A DNA stretch of 6,231 nt, from positions 1-6,231 of the forward strand of contig CAKSCN010000145.1 in the NCBI GenBank assembly GCA_934444485.1. The letters run 5' to 3'. Below, one piece after another: positions 1-4,101 of the stretch. The stretch is from an uncultured Eubacteriales bacterium. GTDB taxonomy: Bacteria > Bacillota > Clostridia > Oscillospirales > CAG-382. The notes below the pieces were generated by a model, which was given only the letters and a program-made list of their open reading frames with translations, was not told the origin of the DNA and did not search any database. Numbering within the stretch: the stretch's first letter is position 1; each line of letters begins with the position of its first letter. The position numbers were made by a program, and so were the translations under genes.

Positions 1-260
1 GAGGCGCAGGCGATTCGCTCCGTGACAAGCACGACGATATAGTAGCTCTTCTTGCGTCCGAGTACGACGGAAAGCTCGGTATCTGTGCGGTCTGCGGCAA
101 GGCGGCGGTAAAGGCAGGCGCAAACGCCGGAAAGCTCGTTAAGCTCGCAGCTACCATAACAGGCGGCGGCGGCGGCGGTCGTCCCGATTCCGCTTTCGCA
201 GGCGGTAAGGACGCCTCCAAACTCCCCGAAGCCTTCGCCGAAGCGGAAAAGATGCTGTAA
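1..260 (+). CDS. alaS: Alanyl-tRNA synthetase, C-terminal end (partial)
   Basis: Reading from base 3, an open frame gives 85 residues ending at TAA 258-260; the gene begins left of the window. AlaRS attaches alanine to tRNA-Ala in the cytoplasm, and its C-terminal C-Ala/DHHA1 region helps bind tRNA and mediate dimer contacts. The diagnostic segment is the glycine run followed by RPDSAFAGGKD, matching the conserved GGKGGGRPDMAQAGG block near the end of AlaRS proteins. Before it lies ICAVCGKAAVKAGANAGKLV, the usual lead-in, and after it ASKLPEAF and a short helix, so the C-terminus is of normal position. No catalytic or editing motif is visible because those lie upstream. There is no convincing intrinsic terminator just after the stop; repeat DNA follows. 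The identification is secure. Confidence 0.96.
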   Translation, partial: GAGDSLRDKHDDIVALLASEYDGKLGICAVCGKAAVKAGANAGKLVKLAATITGGGGGGRPDSAFAGGKDASKLPEAFAEAEKML

Positions 261-528
261 AATTTTAGATTAAGCTTACGGAGACTTTGTTTTGAAGTTT
301 GGGTCAAGCCTTTTCAAAGGCTTGCGGTTTCCAAAGGCGGAGCCTTGGTCGCCGTCGCAACGGCGAAATACTCTTTGCCGTCAGGAAGCGCAGGAAGGGT
401 GAATTTCCGAACGTAAGTGAGGAAAGAGGGAAACCCTCGCCGGGGGTTTCCCTTATGATGAGGCACCGGGAGCTGCTCGCCGCAGGGGCTTACGGGGGCT
501 GCAAACGAGAGCCGCTCGCCGCGGGGGC
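261..528. other. Gene-free repeat region after alaS, first part
   Basis: I see no believable gene here. The stretch holds consecutive short inverted repeats. CAAGCCTT (305-312) pairs with AAGGCTTG (317-324) over a TTCA loop. CCAAAGGC (331-338) pairs with GCCTTGG (342-348) with one bulged A. GCCGT (351-355) pairs with ACGGC (360-364) over CGCA. A strong 10-bp hairpin has arms 427-436 and 444-453 (AGGGAAACCC / GGGTTTCCCT, loop TCGCCGG) but no T-run after it. From about 468 the DNA is G-run rich, with CTGCTCGCCGCAGGGGC-like units that recur after the lacI-type gene at 5823-5840. A frame stays open across 299-655, but its translation is basic low-complexity repeat sequence. Confidence 0.6.
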
Positions 529-584
529 GTTCTTTCTTAAAAGAAAGAACCAAAGAACTTCAAGGAGCAAAGCTGGCGCTTTGC
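529..584. repeat. 22-nt palindrome plus second hairpin, copy 1
   Basis: Positions 529-550 form a perfect self-complementary sequence with half-site GTTCTTTCTT, followed by CAAAGAACTTCAA. A second hairpin follows: GCAAAGC (567-573), loop TGGC, GCTTTGC (578-584), then a G-run. The same order occurs at 5841-5894, where the second hairpin has changed stem bases but stays paired, and the palindrome with CAAAGAACTT recurs at 2747-2778. There is no T-tract, so a simple intrinsic terminator is not supported. It could be a palindromic dispersed repeat, an mRNA 3'-end stabiliser or a protein-binding site; the sequence does not decide. Confidence 0.85.
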
Positions 585-620
585 AGGGGGACGGGTTATA
601 TTTAATCCGAGAGAATACCG

Positions 621-653
621 AAGTCGGCGACCATAAACGCAAGTCGCCGACTT
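621..653. repeat. Strong 11-bp hairpin
   Basis: AAGTCGGCGAC (621-631) is perfectly complementary to GTCGCCGACTT (643-653), with an 11-nt loop. The base-pairing is seen directly. No T-run follows on either strand, so it is not called a terminator. It sits 2 nt before the dispersed repeat module at 656. In the second gap a different stem, ACGGCG (2812-2817) with CGCCGT (2831-2836), sits 6 nt before the matching module, so a hairpin is kept there although its sequence differs. Confidence 0.75.
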
Positions 654-655
654 AG

Positions 656-815
656 ATGAGGCAGATTGTGCGAGACGTTGGACATACCGTTTAAGCTCGG
701 CAACGCCTCGCTCAAAGGGAACATTGGCATCAAGCTCTGTTGGGACTGTATCCGAACTTCTCCCGTTCACCGATTTTACGCCTCGCAAAGCTCGACAGCA
801 AAATTCGGTGAAGAT
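656..815. repeat. Dispersed repeat module, copy A (diverged)
   Basis: This aligns with 2843-3003. The first 76 nt (656-731 against 2843-2918) align without a gap at about 64% identity by eye. The rest, from TTGGCATC through GGGACTGTA, CTTCTCCCGTTC and a stem-loop, aligns with a small length difference, and this part is also found at 6141-6231. The stem here uses TTCACCGATTTT (766-777) against AAAATTCGGTGAA (800-812) with one bulged T. The minus strand of the first part reads as a short protein-like stretch similar to that of copy B, but copy A is out of frame across the module, so I annotate a repeat and not a gene. Confidence 0.7.
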
Positions 816-859
816 AAGGTTCTTGGAAAATACGAAGTACGAGGTTCGCAATCTCTCTC

Positions 860-947
860 GGGTGTATTGGAGGCGACCACGTCGCCGAGGCTCCCTTGTG
901 TAAGGGGAGCCTCGTGAGCGGCTTCGCCGACTCACTCCAATACACCC
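860..947. repeat. Four-way-junction (cloverleaf-like) inverted repeat
   Basis: An outer 13-bp perfect stem, GGGTGTATTGGAG (860-872) with CTCCAATACACCC (935-947), encloses three adjoining hairpins. Hairpin 1 is GCGAC-CAC-GTCGC (873-885). Hairpin 2 is 886-914, with 10 Watson-Crick pairs CGAGGCTCCC/GGGAGCCTCG, then one G-U and one A-T pair, and a 5-nt loop. Hairpin 3 is TGAGCGGC-TTC-GCCG-A-CTCA (915-934) with one bulged A. I count 38 pairs; only 12 of 88 bases are unpaired, none of them at the junction. Arm lengths and loops do not match a tRNA. CTCTCTCGGGTGT at its left edge recurs in inverted orientation at the hairpin cluster of the second gap. Confidence 0.8.
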
Positions 948-997
948 ATACCCTCTGCAAAAATCCGCTTTCCCTTCACCGCACAGCCTCAAAATCT

Positions 998-1036
998 GCA
1001 CCATACAATCAATGAAGAAAAGCGAAGCTTTTCAAC
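998..1036. repeat. 39-nt direct repeat, copy 1
   Basis: This 39-nt segment, starting GCACCATACAATCAATGAAG and ending with the hairpin GAAAAGC-GAA-GCTTTTC (1017-1033) and AAC, is repeated exactly at 3317-3355. In both places it closes the dispersed-repeat section and opens a hairpin array that runs to the next gene. The ATG inside it (1012) opens a frame, but both copies only translate repeat DNA and the frames diverge at once after the repeat. Confidence 0.9.
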
Positions 1037-1154
1037 GTCAATTCTCCATTTTCCACTCTCAATTCTCAATTGCCGAAAAACGCTTCAGCGTTTTTCCACG
1101 TCAATTCTCCATTCTCAATTCTCCATTCTCAATTATTGAAAGCTTTGCTTTCAA
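1017..1154. repeat. Hairpin and tandem-repeat array before the response regulator
   Basis: Three perfect hairpins are spaced by AT-rich repeats. They are GAAAAGC-GAA-GCTTTTC (1017-1033), GAAAAACGC-TTCA-GCGTTTTTC (1075-1096) and TTGAAAGC-TTT-GCTTTCAA (1136-1154). The spacers are made of TCAATTCTCCATTC units of 14 nt: at 1038 with one change, a partial unit at 1059, then tandem copies at 1101 and 1115 and a partial one at 1129. CGTCAATTCTCCATT occurs identically at 1036-1050 and 1099-1113. The last hairpin ends only 3 nt before the AAAGGTGG ribosome-binding site. Confidence 0.8.
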
Positions 1155-1156
1155 CC

Positions 1157-1165
1157 CAAAGGTGG
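1157..1165 (+). promoter_or_regulatory. Ribosome-binding site fixing a TTG start
   Basis: AAAGGTGG differs by one base from the ideal AAAGGAGG and ends 7 nt before the TTG at 1173. No ATG or GTG in the reading frame competes near it, and the protein begins MSEKTKKILVVEDE, the usual distance from the receiver-domain acidic pair. This supports TTG as the start. Confidence 0.8.
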
Positions 1166-1172
1166 TGTTTTT

Positions 1173-1895
1173 TTGTCCGAAAAGACCAAGAAGATCCTCG
1201 TCGTCGAGGACGAAAAGGACATATCTGAAATAATAGCGTACAACCTCACAAAGCAGGGGTACGAGGTAGAAGCCGCATACGACGGCGGCACGGGACTCGA
1301 GAAAGCCCTCACGGGAACGTTCGACCTTATTCTTTTGGACGTAATGCTCCCCGTGATGGACGGCTTCGAGATATGCCGCAGAGTCCGCACAAAGCTTGAA
1401 ACACCGATAATCATGCTCACCGCACGTGAGGAGGAATCGGACAAGGTAATGGGTCTCGAGCTGGGTGCTGACGACTACATGACAAAGCCCTTCAGTCTCG
1501 TCGAGCTGTACTCGAGAATAAAAGCGAATATCCGCCGCTACTCCGGGGAACTGAGAAGCGAGGTCGAAAACGCCGCAGAAAGCGGAACTCCGTCGTCGGT
1601 GGTAACGGTCGGCGAGCTTGAAATCGACTTCGATATGTTCACCGTCAAGAAAAAGGGCGTCGAGCTTTCGCTCACCAAAAAGGAATACGACCTTCTGACC
1701 TTCCTCGCCAAGAACCGAGGCGTAAAGTTTTCGCAGGAAAAGCTTCTCGAGGCGGTCTGGGGCTTCGGCGGCTACTACGACCGCAGAACGGTTGACGTGA
1801 CGGTGCGTCGGCTTCGCGCAAAAATTGAGGACGATTCGCTCAACCCGAAGTACATTCTCAATATGCGCGGCGTCGGCTACTATATGCCGCAGTGA
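1173..1895 (+). CDS. OmpR/PhoB-family response regulator (TTG start)
   Basis: A 240-residue two-domain transcription regulator of normal length for the family. The N-terminal receiver (about 6-122) has all the key residues: acidic pair E12-D13 in ILVVEDE, phospho-acceptor D56 in LILLDVMLP, switch T83 in IIMLTAR, Y102 and K105 in DDYMTKPF. A linker of about 25 polar residues leads to a winged-helix DNA-binding domain (about 145-240) with the recognition-helix segment DRRTVDVTVRRLRAKIE and the wing motif RGVGYY. Family knowledge says a sensor kinase phosphorylates D56 and the protein then binds promoters. No kinase gene is adjacent; instead the stop TGA overlaps the GTG start of a DUF2953-like gene, so the two are probably translated together. 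It resembles PhoP/PhoB members, but the target genes cannot be told from sequence. Confidence 0.95.
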   Translation: MSEKTKKILVVEDEKDISEIIAYNLTKQGYEVEAAYDGGTGLEKALTGTFDLILLDVMLPVMDGFEICRRVRTKLETPIIMLTAREEESDKVMGLELGADDYMTKPFSLVELYSRIKANIRRYSGELRSEVENAAESGTPSSVVTVGELEIDFDMFTVKKKGVELSLTKKEYDLLTFLAKNRGVKFSQEKLLEAVWGFGGYYDRRTVDVTVRRLRAKIEDDSLNPKYILNMRGVGYYMPQ

Positions 1896-2719
1896 AAGCC
1901 GTGCTTGCAGTCCTTATTTTCACCCTGAAAGCGGTCGGAGTCGTGCTTGCGGCAGTGATTGTTCTCGCCGCTCTGATTTTGCTTTTGAAGGTCGGAGTCG
2001 AGGCGCACGTGAGAAAAGACGACGATTCCGACAGCGTCGCAACCGACTTCTACCTCCGCATCGGCGTGCTTAAGATAAACGTCAAGACTCTGTCGGCGAT
2101 TGCTTCACGTTTCGGCGGCAAGGGCGAGGATAAAGCCGCTTCGGGTGTTGCCGCAGGCGACGGAACAAGTAAGTCCGAGGTCGGCGAAAAGGTCGGCGGC
2201 GGTGAAGATCCCGTTGCGCCGTGCGCCGAAAAGAAGGGTGCTTTCGCACACAAAAAGGAAGTGACCCCGAGCTGCGGCGAAAAGGACGAAGAGGACGAGA
2301 TATCTGAGGTGCCGGAGATACCGGAAATACCGGAAATACCGGAAGTACCGGAAGTACCGGAGGTCGGCGAGGGCATGAGCAAGGCGGCTGACATGGCAAA
2401 GCTTGCGGCAGAGGCGGCGAAGCGGCTATGGGGGTACGTTGACATTGAGGTGAAGAACCTTGACGTTGTGATAGCGACGCCGGACGCCGCCGACACGGCG
2501 ATTCTCTACGGTGAGGTATGCGCTGCGGTGAACGGTATTCTGGCGTACCTTGCGAACTTCAAGAATATCCGCACGCATAAGGGGAAGCTCTCGGTGCGCT
2601 GCGACTTCTACTCGTCCGATTCCCTCCGCTTCGACCTCGACGCTTCTCTCTCTTTCCGTCTCTGGCAGCTCGCTCTCACCGCTCTGCGCGCCGTTTTGGG
2701 GTATGTGAAGGTGAAGTAG
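1892..2719 (+). CDS. DUF2953-like membrane-anchored protein (YtfI-like)
   Basis: 275 residues starting at GTG 1892, which overlaps the preceding stop (GTGA), so translation is probably coupled; no separate ribosome-binding site is evident. Residues about 3-33 form a hydrophobic membrane segment, followed by a short conserved-looking stretch (TDFYLRIGVLKINVKT). A long charged low-complexity linker (about 68-165) follows, containing six PE[I/V] tripeptides at 141-158. The C-terminal part, with VDIEVKNLDVVIATPDAADTA then ILYGEVCAAVNGILAYL, and a final SLSFRLWQLALTALRAVLGY, resembles DUF2953 proteins such as Bacillus YtfI, in which an 'x-G-x-x-D-A-A-x-T-A' segment precedes hydrophobic helices. 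Function is unknown in the family; its usual link with ytfJ suggests a sporulation-related role. The next gene but for repeats is indeed gerW/ytfJ. The long acidic linker is unusual. Confidence 0.72.
   Translation: MKAVLAVLIFTLKAVGVVLAAVIVLAALILLLKVGVEAHVRKDDDSDSVATDFYLRIGVLKINVKTLSAIASRFGGKGEDKAASGVAAGDGTSKSEVGEKVGGGEDPVAPCAEKKGAFAHKKEVTPSCGEKDEEDEISEVPEIPEIPEIPEVPEVPEVGEGMSKAADMAKLAAEAAKRLWGYVDIEVKNLDVVIATPDAADTAILYGEVCAAVNGILAYLANFKNIRTHKGKLSVRCDFYSSDSLRFDLDASLSFRLWQLALTALRAVLGYVKVK
2312..2365 (+). repeat. In-frame 9-bp tandem repeat coding (PE[I/V])6
   Basis: Six tandem 9-nt units of the type CCGGAAATA or CCGGAAGTA encode three PEI then three PEV tripeptides, in the linker between the membrane segment and the C-terminal domain of the DUF2953-like protein. 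Any gain or loss of a unit keeps the frame, so length variation between strains is likely. Pro-Glu repeats usually make an extended, stiff spacer. Confidence 0.9.
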
Positions 2720-2720
2720 C

Positions 2721-2778
2721 CGGGGGTTACGAGAGCTTACGGGGGTGTTCTTTCTTGAAAGAAAGAACCAAAGAACTT
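2721..2778. repeat. G-run block and 22-nt palindrome, copy 2
   Basis: Directly after the TAG stop (2717-2719) come CGGGGGTTACGAGAGC and TTACGGGGG, then a perfect 22-nt palindrome at 2747-2768 (half-site GTTCTTTCTT, centre GA where the other copies have AA on one side) and CAAAGAACTT. The order matches 529-560 and 5841-5870. The second GCAAA-type hairpin seen in copies 1 and 3 is absent here; TATCCTATAGTAATTTGG follows instead. Confidence 0.85.
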
Positions 2779-2842
2779 TATCCTATAGTAATTTGGAGGT
2801 TACACCGCACAACGGCGTCATAGGCGACACCGCCGTCGTGAA

Positions 2843-3003
2843 TTGAGGAAGACCGTGCGTATCGGAGGATATTCCGTTCGACATCGTCGAGGACTCCGTC
2901 GAAGGTGTGTTTGGCATCAGATTTTGTGGGGACAGTAATTTCCACCTTCTCCCGTTCCCGAAATTTGTACCTCACTCCGTTCGACGACAAATTACGGAAA
3001 GAT
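2843..3003. repeat. Dispersed repeat module, copy B
   Basis: The right part, 2913-3003, matches 6141-6231 without gaps over 91 nt with six mismatches by my count, the last 60 nt being identical. The whole matches copy A (656-815) more distantly. The module holds TTGGCATC, GGGGACAGTAA, ACCTTCTCCCGTTC and a stem-loop: CCGAAATTTGT (2958-2968) against ACAAATTACGG (2987-2997), 10 of 11 positions paired. A minus-strand frame crosses it and gives a basic, low-quality peptide; copy A breaks that frame, so it is not annotated as a gene. Confidence 0.85.
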
Positions 3004-3044
3004 GGGCTTTTTGGCGTGTATGTGAATTGAGGTTGGCATTTTTT

Positions 3045-3235
3045 CCATACAACACCCGAGAGAAAGTTTTTATCCGACAGTCCCTCAGTCTGACGACTTC
3101 GTCGTGACAGCTCCAGAGGTTGCTCTGCAACCGGTTGCACAGAGGATGCCTCCGGAGTTGGCAGAGCCAACTCGAGAGTAAATTGCTTCGCAATTTCTCT
3201 GGCGACGGTGTCGCCTCCATGCAACACCCGAGAGA
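3045..3235. repeat. Hairpin cluster bounded by 19-nt direct repeats
   Basis: CCATACAACACCCGAGAGA (3045-3063) and CCATGCAACACCCGAGAGA (3217-3235) differ at one base and stand 172 nt apart. Between them lie consecutive hairpins: ACGAC-TTC-GTCGT (3093-3105), GGTTGC-TCT-GCAACC (3118-3132), GAGTTGGC-AGA-GCCAACTC (3155-3173), AAATTGC-TTC-GCAATTT (3180-3196) extended by AGAG/CTCT, and GGCGAC-GGT-GTCGCC (3201-3215). The right end reads, on the minus strand, like the left part of the 860-947 structure (CTCTCTCGGGTGT, then GGAGGCGAC...GTCGCC). So the two belong to one repeat family with a rearranged interior. Confidence 0.8.
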
Positions 3236-3335
3236 GTGTGCAATCATCAAGTCACGCATTTTCCCCATAACCTCGGATAAAATCTGCTATTCCGTTATCG
3301 TGCAACCTCGAACTCCGCACCATACAATCAATGAA
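3236..3335. other. Unassigned spacer leading into the hairpin array
   Basis: AT-richer DNA without a gene. It is the positional counterpart of 948-1010 in the first gap and ends with the second exact copy (3317-3355) of the 39-nt repeat seen at 998-1036. I find no promoter here with acceptable -35 and -10 hexamers and spacing. Confidence 0.5.
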
Positions 3336-3588
3336 GAAAAGCGAAGCTTTTCAACAAAAACTTGCCCGAAGGGCAAACATCACAGTTTTGCGAAGCAAAA
3401 CACTTCACTTCGGCGCAAGCCGAAACTTCACTCGACCGAAGGTCGAACATCACTTTGAAAAGCGAAGCTTTTCTACCTTAACGTGCCGCAGGCACATTTC
3501 ACATCGAGCGAAGCGAGATATTTCACGCACCGCAGGTGCATTTCTCATTTTGCGAAGCAAAATATTTCACTGAAAAGCAAAGCTTTTC
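3336..3588. repeat. Array of eleven short hairpins before gerW
   Basis: Hairpin units start at 3336, 3362, 3385, 3409, 3432, 3457, 3483, 3504, 3527, 3547 and 3572, that is 20-26 nt apart. Examples are TTGCCC-GAA-GGGCAA (3362-3376), GTTTTGC-GAA-GCAAAAC (3385-3401), TTCGGC-GCAA-GCCGAA (3409-3424), TCGACC-GAA-GGTCGA (3432-3446), GTGCC-GCA-GGCAC (3483-3495), GCACC-GCA-GGTGC (3527-3539) and GAAAAGC-AAA-GCTTTTC (3572-3588). Ten are perfectly paired; the unit CGAGCGAAGCGAG near 3504 is imperfect. Linkers resemble A(C/T)NTCAC or ATTTCAC. Stems vary, while loop (mostly GAA or GCA) and linker stay similar. The array ends 10 nt before the GGAGG of gerW. Confidence 0.9.
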
Positions 3589-3596
3589 AACAACAA

Positions 3597-3604
3597 CCGG
3601 AGGT
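3597..3604 (+). promoter_or_regulatory. Ribosome-binding site of gerW
   Basis: CCGGAGGTT contains GGAGG at 3599-3603, 9 nt before the ATG at 3613. It sets the start used for the GerW protein and lies just after the final hairpin of the array. Confidence 0.85.
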
Positions 3605-3612
3605 TAAAAACC

Positions 3613-4101
3613 ATGCCTGAAACACCAATAAGCGACATCATCCGTTCGTCACTCGAAAGCATAAAGAAGATGGCGGACACGAACACAGTCATAGGCGAGC
3701 CGATAAACGTACTCGGACACACGGTTGTCGTGCCGGTATCAAAGGTATCGGTAGGAATAGCGTCGGGCGGCTCCGACTTCGGCGGCAAGAAAACCGAAAA
3801 GGCGCAGACTCTCAAAAACTTCGGCGGAGGCGGCGGTTCTGGAATCACCGTGACTCCCGTGGGCTTCCTCGTGGTGAAGGAGGACGGCGACGTGCGCTTT
3901 CTCTCGATAGGCGAGAACTCCGGCTTCGCAAGCGGTGCGGTTTCGGACGCACTGGCGGCAATTGACGGTCTCGTTGACAAAGCGCCCGGTTACGTCGATA
4001 AGCTCTCGACCATATTCAAAAAGAAGAGTGCCGACGGCGAAAATGCCGAGAGTGAGTCCGATAAAGCGGACAACAACGCCGAGAATGCCGATGAGAAGTA
4101 A
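3613..4101 (+). CDS. ytfJ: GerW/YtfJ-family spore protein
   Basis: 162 residues. The match to Bacillus YtfJ (GerW) is clear from the start: IxDIIRSSLESIKKMADTNT, then VIGEPINV, VPVSKVSVGIASGGSDF, a Gly-rich GGGGGSG run at about 74-80, and ITVTPVGFLVVKEDGDVRFLSI. The C-terminal tail (about 136-162) is an acidic/Asn/Ala-rich low-complexity extension after the usual helix KAPGYVDKLSTIFKKK. In B. subtilis GerW is a spore protein needed for normal L-alanine-triggered germination; its biochemical role is unknown. The protein has no signal peptide or membrane segment, as in the family. It normally follows a DUF2953 gene; here 893 bp of repeats separate the two. It overlaps the downstream lacI-type frame by 11 nt if that starts at 4091. 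The presence of this gene indicates an endospore-forming lineage. Confidence 0.93.
   Translation: MPETPISDIIRSSLESIKKMADTNTVIGEPINVLGHTVVVPVSKVSVGIASGGSDFGGKKTEKAQTLKNFGGGGGSGITVTPVGFLVVKEDGDVRFLSIGENSGFASGAVSDALAAIDGLVDKAPGYVDKLSTIFKKKSADGENAESESDKADNNAENADEK

Noticed and set aside
427..453. Intrinsic terminator for alaS
   Set aside because: The 10-bp stem is strong but is followed by TATGATG, not a T-run, and it lies about 170 nt past the stop. The hairpin at 621-653 also lacks a T-run.
860..947. tRNA or tRNA-like gene
   Set aside because: The cloverleaf has a 13-bp outer stem and a 29-nt central hairpin; there is no T-loop GTTCRA sequence, no anticodon arm of 5 bp with a 7-nt loop, and no CCA end.
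537..1004. 155-codon minus-strand frame in the first gap
   Set aside because: It crosses the palindrome, the dispersed module and the four-way-junction repeat; composition is Arg/Ser-rich and no start signal is visible.
1012..1233. Open frame starting MKKSEAFQ before the response regulator
   Set aside because: It translates the 39-nt repeat and tandem TCAATTCTCC units, then runs into the response regulator in another frame. The identical start recurs at 3331 with a different continuation, as expected for repeat DNA.
2755..2789. Promoter TTGAAA with TATAGT in the second gap
   Set aside because: The spacing is 23 nt, too long, and the first hexamer is part of the palindrome.
2778..3227. 149-codon minus-strand frame in the second gap
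   Set aside because: It lies over repeat DNA. The related copy at 656-815 is frameshifted, so no intact gene is supported, although an ancient coding origin is noted as a finding.
3331..3573. Open frame starting MKKSEAFQ across the hairpin array
   Set aside because: The frame follows short palindromes only; no ribosome-binding site and no protein-like composition.
3336..3588. CRISPR array
   Set aside because: The repeated part is a 6-8 nt linker and the variable parts are palindromes; there is no 23-40 nt conserved repeat, no spacers of fixed length and no cas gene.
3974..3979. TTGACA as a -35 box for the LacI-type gene
   Set aside because: It is inside gerW codons (LVDKAP region), and I see no TATAAT-like hexamer at 16-18 nt.
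3935..4090. LacI-type protein starting at ATG 3935
   Set aside because: This would overlap gerW by over 160 nt in another frame, and its first 52 residues are an Arg/Thr/Pro-rich shadow of gerW.
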